DNA from: Saprospiraceae bacterium
GTDB taxonomy: Bacteria > Bacteroidota > Bacteroidia > Chitinophagales > Saprospiraceae
DNA: 64,000 nt
Assembly: GCA_016717105.1 (NCBI GenBank)
Contig: JADKGF010000001.1
Location: forward strand, 1-64,000
Reading direction: 5' to 3'
Numbering within the stretch: the stretch's first letter is position 1; each line of letters begins with the position of its first letter. This document shows, piece after piece, positions 27,253 to 35,052 of the stretch. The notes beneath the pieces were generated by a model. It did not search any database and had not been told where the DNA came from. It was given only the letters and a program-made list of their open reading frames with translations. The translations under genes and the position numbers were made by a program.

Positions 27253-28646
27253 TTAAATGTTTTTTTTACTTCCTATACAAAACTTACTAAAGATACTCTC
27301 CAACAAATCATCCGTCGATACTTCACCGGTGATAGTGCCGAGATGAAAAAGTGCTTCTCTGATATCCATCGCCACAAAGTCTGATGATAGACCTGTGTCC
27401 ATTCCTGCCAATACTTTTTCGAGACTTAGTTTTGTGTGTTCTAATGCCTCGTAGTGGCGTGCATTGCTGATGATCGTGCCTTCTGCTTGGTTGTGGTTTT
27501 TGATGTATTGTGAGAAGTAAGCCAATAATGGTTGAAGTGTTGACTTGTATTTGGCTGTGATGAGTAGTGTTTTTGTGCCACTTTTTTCTGCGATGGCTTG
27601 AGTTTTAGGTTCGGCGAGTGCGGCTGAGATAGTATCCGCTTTATTGAGCAGGATGACGCCAGTTTGATCGCTGGTAAGTGCTAGGTTTTGGAATTCAGCA
27701 GTAGTTTCTTCTACGCTTTTATGGATGTCACTGATGAAAAGCACGATTTCCGCTTCTCGGAGTTTTTGCCTTGACCTTTCTATACCTAAGCCTTCAAGGA
27801 TATCTGATGTTTCACGGAGGCCTGCAGTATCTATAAATCGAAACATGATGCCATCTATCACCAAGGTATCTTCGATAAAATCTCTTGTCGTGCCTGCTAT
27901 GTCACTTACCAAGGCTTTTTCTTCGTCGAGGATCGTATTGAGCAAAGTAGATTTACCAGCATTGGGCGCGCCTATGATAGCAACGGGAATACCTTCTTTG
28001 ATACTATTGCCCCAACGAAATGAATCAAGCAAAGGATTGATGACATTAATTATCTTGAAGATAAGGTCTTTGAGCCTTCCACGATGGGCAAATTCTACAT
28101 CTTCTTCTGAAAAGTCAAGTTCCAGTTCGATTAGAGCGGCAAAATCAATCAACTCCTGTCTTAGCTCCTTGAGTTTTGACGAAAAATGTCCTTTGAGTTG
28201 ATTTAGTGCGATTTCAGTTGACTTGGCAGAAGATGCATGGATTAAGTCAGCCACAGCTTCTGCTTGAGAGAGATCTAGTCGTCCATTTAGAAAGGCGCGC
28301 AGCGTAAATTCTCCCGGATAAGCCAATTTGGCTCCGTTTTTTATTGCTAGGGAAATGATGGATTGGACCAATTGTGGTGAGCCGTGGCAAGATATCTCGG
28401 TACTATCTTCTGTAGTGAAAGACTTAGGTGCCCTGAATAATGTGACCATTACCTCATCGATCTCCTTCTCTCCATCTACGATCCAACCATAATGTACTGT
28501 ATGGGAATCCGCATCACGAAGTATTTTGCCTTTAAAATTCTATCGGTAATGGAAATTGCTTCCTTTCCGGACAATCGAATGATGGCAATCGCACTTTGTC
28601 CTTGTGGTGTAGCTGGAGCAATGATGGTATCTGTAAGGTGATTCAT
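27253..28646 (-). CDS. mnmE: MnmE tRNA-modification GTPase, frameshifted near the N-terminus
   Basis: With MnmG it installs the (carboxymethyl)aminomethyl group on U34 of tRNAs. The start ATG 28646 gives MNHLTDTIIAPATPQGQSAI, the usual N-terminal folate-binding domain, but this frame drifts after SITDRILK and stops at 28476. One base over, the sequence continues GKILRDADSHTVHYGWIVDG to 27253. One missing base in the A4 run at 28534-28537 (minus strand TTTT) explains this; corrected length is about 464 aa. The G domain is intact: GAPNAGKSTLLN, DIAGTTRDFIED, DTAGLRE and LNKAD. The C-terminus reads FSKFCIGSKKNI, with the conserved Cys of CIGK but a six-residue tail. Confidence 0.92.
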
Positions 28647-28650
28647 AATA

Positions 28651-28658
28651 CAAAAGTA
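28651..28658 (-). promoter_or_regulatory. Candidate -7 element of mnmE
   Basis: TACTTTTG on the minus strand, 4 nt upstream of ATG 28646, so the transcript would be nearly leaderless if used. No TTG at the right spacing. Confidence 0.3.
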
Positions 28659-28706
28659 GCAATTATGGTTTGATTTTTGTATTTTGGTTTAATTATCTGT
28701 TTGTAT

Positions 28707-28731
28707 AAAATTTAACTCAGAGTTAAATTTT
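28707..28731. promoter_or_regulatory. 25-bp perfect palindrome, candidate fatty-acid regulon operator
   Basis: Arms AAAATTTAACTC (28707-28718) and GAGTTAAATTTT (28720-28731) around a central A are exact inverse complements: 12 bp per side. It lies in the divergent region between mnmE and the beta-oxidation genes, 113 nt before the fadN start. A copy with 20 of 23 matching positions covers the promoter of the acyl-CoA dehydrogenase at 59024-59046. Such a site fits a dimeric TetR, GntR or MarR-type repressor of fatty-acid degradation; the regulator is not in this window. Confidence 0.6.
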
Positions 28732-28843
28732 TTTATGAAAATTGTTTCTTATTCCGAAAAAAGGCTATAACTTTATGTGCGAAATTGAAGTAACTTCTTT
28801 TTTACCAGTTTTATATGATTATTAGCATTTTATCTGAATAAAT

Positions 28844-29464
28844 ATGACCAAAAGAATTAAAAAAGTCGCTGTCCTCGGATCTGGAGTGATGGGCTCGGGC
28901 ATAGCCTGTCATTTAGCAAATTCTGGATTGGAAGTTCTAATGTTGGATATTTTACCGCCAAACTTGGACGATCAACAAAAATCCAATAAAACACTCCGAA
29001 ATAGAATAGCAGATACTTCATTGGCAAATGCCATAAAATCCAAACCGGCTCCGTTATATGACGCCGCTTTTGCTACTAGGATTACCACGGGCAATTTTGA
29101 AGACGATATGGACAAAATATCGGCATGTGACTGGATAATAGAAGTAGTGGTCGAAAGACTGGATATCAAGAAACTGATTTTTGCTCAAGTGGACAATCTA
29201 CGCAAAGCAGGATCGTTGGTTACATCCAATACTTCAGGCATTCCTATTGGGCAGCTTGCTGAAGGGCGAAGTGAAGATTTTAAAAAGAACTTTTGCGGTA
29301 CGCACTTTTTTAATCCAGCACGATACATGGCACTTTTCGAAGTGATACCACATGCTGGAACAGATGCAGATGTTATCGATTTCTGGATGCATTATGGAGA
29401 AGTTTACTTGGGTAAAAAGCCGTATTATGTAAAGATACACCGGCATTTATTGCGAATAGAATAG
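28844..29464 (+). CDS. fadN: 3-hydroxyacyl-CoA dehydrogenase/enoyl-CoA hydratase, N-terminal part (frameshifted)
   Basis: First 206 codons of a FadN-type bifunctional beta-oxidation enzyme. NAD-binding Rossmann motif VAVLGSGVMGSGIACHLANSG (near 8-27, cited in part), then EVVVERLDIKK and SNTSGIPIGQL, and the HFFNPARYM catalytic His region (near 155). The frame fails after GKKPYYVK: it reads IHRHLLRIE and stops, whereas one base earlier the DNA reads DTPAFIANRIGFYSGN, the family's conserved continuation. One missing base in the AAAG at 29431-29434 is inferred. Combined with 29494..31242, the protein is about 799 aa, normal for FadN. Confidence 0.88.
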   Translation: MTKRIKKVAVLGSGVMGSGIACHLANSGLEVLMLDILPPNLDDQQKSNKTLRNRIADTSLANAIKSKPAPLYDAAFATRITTGNFEDDMDKISACDWIIEVVVERLDIKKLIFAQVDNLRKAGSLVTSNTSGIPIGQLAEGRSEDFKKNFCGTHFFNPARYMALFEVIPHAGTDADVIDFWMHYGEVYLGKKPYYVKIHRHLLRIE

Positions 29465-29493
29465 GATTCTACAGCGGCAATAAAGTCGGAGAA

Positions 29494-31242
29494 TTGACCG
29501 AAAAGTATGGTTTGTCTATTGAAGAAGTGGACAAAATAACAGGTGAGCCTTTAGCTTGGCCAAATACTGGTAGCTATCGACTCCTTGATTTAGTTGGTCT
29601 TGATACATCAGTCAAAGTTACCAAAGGTGTGATAGATAATTGTCCTGATGACGAATTTGTAAAGATCATAAAAAACAAACCTGTTCACAAAGCTACCCAA
29701 TTCCTACTTGACAACAATTATTTGGGTGATAAATCGGGTCAAGGATTTTATAAAAAGACAGATCAACGCGATGAAAAAGGAGGTCGGGTTATTTTGGCTT
29801 TAGATCTGAATACATTGGAATACAAACCTACACAAAAGGTTATGATCCCTGTGGTCGGAATAGCCAAAAAAGTCGAGATCATGGATAAGCGACTTAAGGA
29901 AATGATGGCTTCTGATGAAAATTCTGGCCATTTCGTGCGAGACCTTATTTGTGGGATCATTGCTTATGCTTCTAATAGAATCCCAGAAATAAGTGACAAT
30001 ATCTACAGCATCGACAATGCCATGAAAGCTGGTTATGCTTGGACTTATGGACCTTTCGAATTTTGGGATATGATAGGCATTGCTGAGGGCGCCGCAATTG
30101 CCAAAAATCTAGGTGAAGTGATACCTGCTTGGGTAGAACAAATGATAAAAGATGGCGTCACAAGTTTCTACAAAATTGAAGATGGGAAACGCAAGTATTA
30201 TGATCTGGATTCAAAATCCTATAAAGTAATACCAGGTACAGAGTTAAATATCCATTTGGACAATTACAGAACGGTAACTCCAGTGTATAAAAATTCTGAA
30301 TGCACGATACATGATATAGGCGATGGAGTATTGTGCTTTGAGTTTACCTCAAAATCTAATGCAATAGGAGAAGGCATCGGTCAAGGTGCACTAGAAGCAT
30401 TAAATATCGCACAAAACGGAGAATGGAAAGGCATAGTTATTGGTAATAACGCCAAAAACTTCACAGTCGGCGCCAATCTTATGAATGTAGGTATGGTAGC
30501 CATGCAAAAAGATTTTGCAAAATTGGAAGAGATGGTCAATGCCTTCCAACAAATAAATATGGCACTCCGATATGCACCTATTCCAGTAGTAACTGCTACT
30601 CAAGGCTATGTTTTCGGTGGTGGATGCGAGATCTTGATGCATACAGACGCTGCTGTTTGTCATGCCGAATCATACATCGGACTGGTAGAAGTTGGTGTTG
30701 GTTTGATTCCAGGTGGTGGTGGTACCAAAGAGTTTGCAGTTAGAGCTTCAGAGTCATTTTTTGAAGGTGATGTACAGATTCCGACTCTTGTAGAGAAGCT
30801 AAAAGTAATAGCAACAGCAACAGTTTCTACATCAGCTTATGAAGGATTTAAAAATGGTTATCTGCAACACGACAGAGATATTGTAGAAATCAATCTCAAT
30901 AAAGTCCTTAGTACTGCGAAAGCTAAGGTACTGTCGCTTGCTCAAAACTATAATGCACCGATTCCAAAAGAAGTTACAGTCTTAGGTAGAGGTGGATTAG
31001 GTACGCTTTATACCGCATTAAATGAATTTTACCTTGGGAAATATATGTCAGCTTATGACTTAGAAATAGCCAAAAAAGTAGCTTATGTCCTTTGTGGTGG
31101 AGACCTGACTGGGCAACAAAAAGTTTCAGAGCAATATCTATTGGATATAGAAAGAGAAGCATTCTTACAGCTTTTAGGCAATCAAAAAACATTGGATAGA
31201 ATTCAGTATTTATTGATGAATAATAAACCATTGAGAAATTAA
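29494..31242 (+). CDS. fadN: 3-hydroxyacyl-CoA dehydrogenase/enoyl-CoA hydratase, C-terminal part
   Basis: Continuation of the preceding gene; the true frame enters near 29434, and ATG 29494 is only the first internal Met. It contains the rest of the dehydrogenase helical domain (SYRLLDLVGLDTS, NYLGDKSGQGFYKK), a second copy of that domain (about residues 150-240; YAWTYGPFEFWDMIG), and a C-terminal enoyl-CoA hydratase/crotonase domain (about 280-480) with the oxyanion-hole segments NNAKNFTVGANL and GYVFGGGCEIL, and the Glu-bearing ESYIGLVEVGVGLIPGGGG. The dehydrogenase-first order matches Bacillus FadN, not E. coli FadB. The thiolase gene follows after 14 nt. Confidence 0.88.
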   Translation: MTEKYGLSIEEVDKITGEPLAWPNTGSYRLLDLVGLDTSVKVTKGVIDNCPDDEFVKIIKNKPVHKATQFLLDNNYLGDKSGQGFYKKTDQRDEKGGRVILALDLNTLEYKPTQKVMIPVVGIAKKVEIMDKRLKEMMASDENSGHFVRDLICGIIAYASNRIPEISDNIYSIDNAMKAGYAWTYGPFEFWDMIGIAEGAAIAKNLGEVIPAWVEQMIKDGVTSFYKIEDGKRKYYDLDSKSYKVIPGTELNIHLDNYRTVTPVYKNSECTIHDIGDGVLCFEFTSKSNAIGEGIGQGALEALNIAQNGEWKGIVIGNNAKNFTVGANLMNVGMVAMQKDFAKLEEMVNAFQQINMALRYAPIPVVTATQGYVFGGGCEILMHTDAAVCHAESYIGLVEVGVGLIPGGGGTKEFAVRASESFFEGDVQIPTLVEKLKVIATATVSTSAYEGFKNGYLQHDRDIVEINLNKVLSTAKAKVLSLAQNYNAPIPKEVTVLGRGGLGTLYTALNEFYLGKYMSAYDLEIAKKVAYVLCGGDLTGQQKVSEQYLLDIEREAFLQLLGNQKTLDRIQYLLMNNKPLRN

Positions 31243-31256
31243 ATCAAATAATAAAA

Positions 31257-32429
31257 ATGAACGCATATATAATAAAAGGATTCAGATCTGCTGTCGGAAA
31301 AGCTAAAAGAGGCGGATTTCGCAATTATAGATCAGATGATCTTGCCGTAGATATCCTTACCTATCTTGCTTCCCAAGTTCCGCAACTTGATCCCAAAGAA
31401 ATAGATGATGTCATAGTCGGTTGTGCCAATCCAGAAGGAGAGCAAGGACTTCAAGTAGGCAGACTTATCGCAGCTCGAGCTTTAGGTCAGGAAGTACCCG
31501 GTATGACTATCAATAGATATTGTGCATCAGGTTTGGAAGCGATAGCTATTGCCGCTTCAAAAATAAACGCTGGCATGGGTCATTGTTATGTGGCTGGCGG
31601 CGCAGAATCCATGTCGCTTTTGCCAATGACAGGATATAAATTGGCGCCGAGTTATAATGCTGCGATGCAAAACATCAATTATCATGTCAGCATGGGACAT
31701 ACAGCCGAAGCTGTTGCCGAAAAATATCAAGTCACACGCGAACAGGCTGATGAGTTTTCTGTAAGGTCACATACTCTTGCGGCAGCGGCAATAAGAGATG
31801 GTAAATTTAAGGATGAAATCGTGCCCATCGTCGTAAAAGAAGTGCTGGTAGAAAATAATAAAAGAATCGAAAAGGAAACTATTATAGATACTGACGAAGG
31901 CGTGAGAGCAGATACCTCGATTGAAGGATTATCCAAATTGAAACCCGCTTTCAAACTTAATGGTGTCGTAACTGCAGGTAATTCATCTCAGACATCTGAT
32001 GGTGCCGCTTTTGTCCTTGTCATGAGCGAAGAGATGGTCAAAAGATTAGGTTTATCTCCAGTAGCTAGACTTGCTTCATGTGCCGTTGGAGGTGTAGATC
32101 CGTTGTATATGGGAATCGGACCAGTAGTAGCTATTCCCAAAGCACTAAAACAGGCTGGAATTTCGTTAAATGATGTTGATTTAATAGAACTAAACGAAGC
32201 ATTTGCGGTACAAGCATTGGCAGTAATTAAGGAAACAGGACTCAATCCTGACATAGTCAATGTCAATGGTGGCGCAATAGCATTAGGTCATCCACTTGGT
32301 TGTACTGGCGCAAAACTCAGCATTCAGATTATCAATGAGTTGCGTAGAAGGAATCAGAAGTATGGAATGGTGACAGCATGTGTTGGTGGTGGACAAGGCA
32401 TCGCAGGTATTATAGAAAGGTTGGATTGA
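31257..32429 (+). CDS. fadA: Acetyl-CoA C-acyltransferase (3-ketoacyl-CoA thiolase)
   Basis: 390 aa. Cleaves 3-ketoacyl-CoA to acetyl-CoA and a shortened acyl-CoA. The acylated nucleophile is Cys89 in NRYCASGLEAIAIAAS; NEAFAVQAL, GGAIALGHPLGCTGAKL with the catalytic His, and TACVGGGQGIAGI with the second Cys complete the active site. It starts 14 nt after the fadN stop, so both are one operon. A hairpin follows at 32433-32453. A beta-oxidation rather than biosynthetic (PhaA/AtoB) role is inferred from the neighbour. Confidence 0.93.
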   Translation: MNAYIIKGFRSAVGKAKRGGFRNYRSDDLAVDILTYLASQVPQLDPKEIDDVIVGCANPEGEQGLQVGRLIAARALGQEVPGMTINRYCASGLEAIAIAASKINAGMGHCYVAGGAESMSLLPMTGYKLAPSYNAAMQNINYHVSMGHTAEAVAEKYQVTREQADEFSVRSHTLAAAAIRDGKFKDEIVPIVVKEVLVENNKRIEKETIIDTDEGVRADTSIEGLSKLKPAFKLNGVVTAGNSSQTSDGAAFVLVMSEEMVKRLGLSPVARLASCAVGGVDPLYMGIGPVVAIPKALKQAGISLNDVDLIELNEAFAVQALAVIKETGLNPDIVNVNGGAIALGHPLGCTGAKLSIQIINELRRRNQKYGMVTACVGGGQGIAGIIERLD

Positions 32430-32432
32430 TTT

Positions 32433-32453
32433 TGGCCACAACACTTGTGGTCA
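32433..32453 (+). terminator. Hairpin after fadA, possible terminator
   Basis: TGGCCACAA-CAC-TTGTGGTCA forms a 9-bp stem with one G-T pair and a 3-nt loop, starting 3 nt after the thiolase stop. There is no immediate T run (TACGTTAATT follows), so it may be a weak terminator or mRNA 3'-end structure. Confidence 0.4.
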
Positions 32454-32504
32454 TACGTTAATTAAATTTTAAAATCTTCATAACAGGTAACTAAGCTTAC
32501 TTGA

Positions 32505-32535
32505 TTATGGTCGTATAATCATTATATGACTATAA
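32505..32535. repeat. Imperfect inverted repeat before the lipoprotein gene
   Basis: Arms TTATGGTCGTATAA (32505-32518) and TTATATGACTATAA (32522-32535) pair at 12 of 14 positions around a 3-nt loop, ending 12 nt before the ATG at 32548. It could be a regulator site or a leader hairpin controlling translation. Confidence 0.4.
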
Positions 32536-32547
32536 AAATATTTTGTT

Positions 32548-33216
32548 ATGAGATTTTTAATTTACCTATCTTTATTATTGATAACAGGCTGTGTATCTCC
32601 TGAGAAATTCAAAACTTCTTCCTACGCTAACTTGTCAAAAGATCATAAAAAAATAGCCATTCTTCCTGTTGTATTTGAAGGAAAAATGATCGCTGAAATG
32701 CCTGAAAACGAAAAAAACTTATTGCTAAAAAGAGAAAACGATTTTATCCAGTCTATGATCTATCAAGAAATTTTATTGCGAACAGGATTGAACAAAAAAG
32801 ATATAAAAATTAAGGTTGAATCTCTTCAGGCAACAAATGACAAATTGATAAAAAAAGGTATTAATATTTACAACCTTGGAGCAGTCCCTTTTGATGATAT
32901 TACAAATGCACTTGACGCAGATGTTGTTTTTCAAACCCATATTACAACAGAAATTTTCCTTCACTCTACCAAAAATGATCTTTCAAAAGAATTGTTGGAT
33001 ATGGCTGAATTTTATTTTGATAAAAATCTTGTGATTCATCGCATTGGACAAACAAAGGTAGTCCCTGTTTTTATTAAAACTGAAATAACTGATGTAAAAC
33101 ATAAAGAACCAGTTTGGGCATTTTCCAAAAGAAAAGATTTAAGACTAAAAGAAAAAAATACGGATTTAGTCCGAAATATAGCAAAAGCTTTAGCAAAAAG
33201 ATTTCCATACAGATAG
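32548..33216 (+). CDS. Lipoprotein of unknown function
   Basis: 222 aa. Lipoprotein signal MRFLIYLSLLLITGC with lipobox ITGC; mature part begins VSPEKFKTSS. HKKIAILPVVFEGKM (about 31-45) resembles the opening strand of CsgG/DUF799-like lipoproteins (KIAVLPF...), and LDADVVFQTHITTE (about 117-130) the matching central strand, but the middle is divergent and lacks a clear family signature. The C-terminus is basic (LAKRFPYR). It stands alone downstream of an inverted repeat. Likely periplasm-facing; function not recognised. Confidence 0.7.
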   Translation: MRFLIYLSLLLITGCVSPEKFKTSSYANLSKDHKKIAILPVVFEGKMIAEMPENEKNLLLKRENDFIQSMIYQEILLRTGLNKKDIKIKVESLQATNDKLIKKGINIYNLGAVPFDDITNALDADVVFQTHITTEIFLHSTKNDLSKELLDMAEFYFDKNLVIHRIGQTKVVPVFIKTEITDVKHKEPVWAFSKRKDLRLKEKNTDLVRNIAKALAKRFPYR

Positions 33217-33350
33217 ATGGTTATTTTCTTTATCGCAGTACATCCATGCTTGAGCCAATTCAAGATATGAAATTTGGTTCAAAACTAAACCCGACACCAA
33301 GTGTTATAAATTATTGGAATAAGTATTAGTAAATGCAATAATTATAGACC

Positions 33351-34319
33351 ATCAAAAAAGTATTAATCATACGATTTTCATCTATTGGTGATGTGGTTTT
33401 GACTACACCTGTCATTCGATGTATCAAACAGCAAACAGGTGCAGAAGTACACTATTTGATTAAGCCGTCTTTTGCTCATGTCATTCATGAAAATCCTTAT
33501 ATTGATAAGATCCATAGAGTGAGCGAAAACTTAGATGATACTATAGAATTACTTAAAAGCGAAGGATATGATTTGGTGGTAGATTTGCAAAAAAACCTAA
33601 AATCTATCCGAATCTCAAAGGCACTCGGCATCGATTCTGTCACTTTTACCAAGCTGAATATTAAGAAATGGCTGGCTGTCAATTTTAAAATAAATACACT
33701 TCCAAAAGGAAAACACCTCGTGGACAGGTATTTCGAAAGCTTAGGAGCTTTGGGCATTAAAGATGATGGCTTGGGTTTGGATTATTTCATCATGCAAGAA
33801 GACGAATATGATGCTCAAGAACTTGTCAGCGGTATTCAGTATCAAGTTTTGGTGCTAGGCGCTACTTACTTCACAAAACGCATTCCTCTAGAAAAATGTA
33901 AGGAAATCATTGAGCGTTATGGTAGCCATACAATTTTGGTTGGTGGAAATGATGTATCTGAAATAGCGTCTTCCTTAGCCGAACAGTATCCTGAAAAAGT
34001 CATCAATTTTTGCGGAAAAGTAGGGCTCGGTGTGAGTGCTGGCATCATAAAACATGCCCAAAAAGTTGTGACAGGTGATACAGGTATGATGCACATTGCT
34101 GCCGCCTTACAAAAAGAAATAATAATCTTATGGGGCAATACGATTCCGGAATTTGGAATGTATCCTTACTATGGTACCAAAAACAGTGACAAACATATAG
34201 ATCTCCAAGTAGAAGGTTTATCTTGCAGACCATGTTCAAAACTTGGATTTGATCATTGTCCGAAAGGACATTTCAAATGTATGCACGATATTATTATACC
34301 CAATGAAATCACCTATTAA
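33351..34319 (+). CDS. Glycosyltransferase family 9 (heptosyltransferase-like), start codon unclear
   Basis: GT-B enzyme of the ADP-heptose/LPS heptosyltransferase family. The canonical N-terminus KKVLIIRFSSIGDVVLTTP is encoded from 33354, and the donor-site signature GDTGMMHIAAAL (near 241-252) is present, with a Cys-rich tail CRPCSKLGFDHCPKGHFKCM. No ATG, GTG or TTG lies in frame between the TAG at 33345 and the conserved residues; the first is GTG at 33393, which would delete the glycine-rich loop. The codon before KKVL is ATC (33351), where ATG is expected: either ATC initiation or a one-base sequence error. It probably adds sugar to lipopolysaccharide or lipid A core. Its end overlaps the pth end by 11 nt. 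Confidence 0.88.
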   Translation: MKKVLIIRFSSIGDVVLTTPVIRCIKQQTGAEVHYLIKPSFAHVIHENPYIDKIHRVSENLDDTIELLKSEGYDLVVDLQKNLKSIRISKALGIDSVTFTKLNIKKWLAVNFKINTLPKGKHLVDRYFESLGALGIKDDGLGLDYFIMQEDEYDAQELVSGIQYQVLVLGATYFTKRIPLEKCKEIIERYGSHTILVGGNDVSEIASSLAEQYPEKVINFCGKVGLGVSAGIIKHAQKVVTGDTGMMHIAAALQKEIIILWGNTIPEFGMYPYYGTKNSDKHIDLQVEGLSCRPCSKLGFDHCPKGHFKCMHDIIIPNEITY

Positions 34320-34869
34320 GGCTATCCATAGTGAGTTTTAAGCCAATTGTTGTGAAATTTTTGACCGCATCCGATGCTTTTGATATCATCTTTTCAACAT
34401 CTGCCTCTTCATTTGGCTTCCATTTACCAAGTACAAAATTGACCTGTTGTCCAGGACGAAAATCTTGCCCTATACCCATTCTCAGTCTGATATAATGACT
34501 AGAGCCCAATTTATCATGAATGTCTTTAAGTCCATTGTGTCCACCGTCGCTACCTTTATCGCGTAGTCGCATTTTGCCCAAATCTAAGTGCAGATCATCA
34601 ACGATAACTAAAAGATTCTCTGGTTGGATTTTTTGTTTTTCCATCCAATATTTTACCGCTTTTCCACTTAGATTCATGTAGGTAGATGGCTTAAGCAAGA
34701 TCAAGGTTCGACCTTTGAATTTAAGCTCAGCAATATCTCCATGAGTTTCTTGACGGAAGGAGACACCAGCATCTTTGGCCATAAAATCAACTACATCAAA
34801 TCCGATATTGTGTCGTGTATGCTGATATTCAGTGCCAATATTGCCAAGGCCTACTATGAGATATTTCAT
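34309..34869 (-). CDS. pth: Peptidyl-tRNA hydrolase
   Basis: Releases peptides from peptidyl-tRNA that drops off ribosomes. From ATG 34869 the protein is 186 aa and begins MKYLIVGLGNIGTEY, the family's usual start, followed by TRHNIGFDVVDFMA (catalytic His), LLKPSTYMNLSG, VIVDDLHLDLGKMRLR and GSDGGHNGLKDI. An upstream ATG at 34923 would add 18 residues, but a near-perfect promoter at 34928-34957 puts transcription start on or after that codon, so the internal ATG is preferred. Converges with the GT9 gene. Confidence 0.93.
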   Translation of the reverse strand: MKYLIVGLGNIGTEYQHTRHNIGFDVVDFMAKDAGVSFRQETHGDIAELKFKGRTLILLKPSTYMNLSGKAVKYWMEKQKIQPENLLVIVDDLHLDLGKMRLRDKGSDGGHNGLKDIHDKLGSSHYIRLRMGIGQDFRPGQQVNFVLGKWKPNEEADVEKMISKASDAVKNFTTIGLKLTMDSLNR

Positions 34870-34927
34870 GGGATCAGGTACGGGATTCGGATTATTAAAA
34901 ATATTTTTAAGCCAGGTAAACATTGCG

Positions 34928-34957
34928 CAAAGATAAGATGATTAGTATTTTATACAA
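34928..34957 (-). promoter_or_regulatory. pth promoter
   Basis: Minus strand: TTG (34957-34955), 19-nt spacer, TATCTTTG (34935-34928), then C: the full Bacteroidota consensus. Transcription should begin around 34920-34923, which decides in favour of the pth start at 34869. Confidence 0.65.
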
Positions 34958-35052
34958 CTTTAATTTTGACAGAACTTATTTATTTAACTATTTGTTTGTA
35001 ATATTCATACCCGTAAGTACGTTCTTAGTAATAACTTGCAAATGTGATACTT

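Noticed and set aside
27725..28201. 158-codon plus-strand ORF inside mnmE
   Set aside because: Antisense of the intact G domain of MnmE; no independent support.
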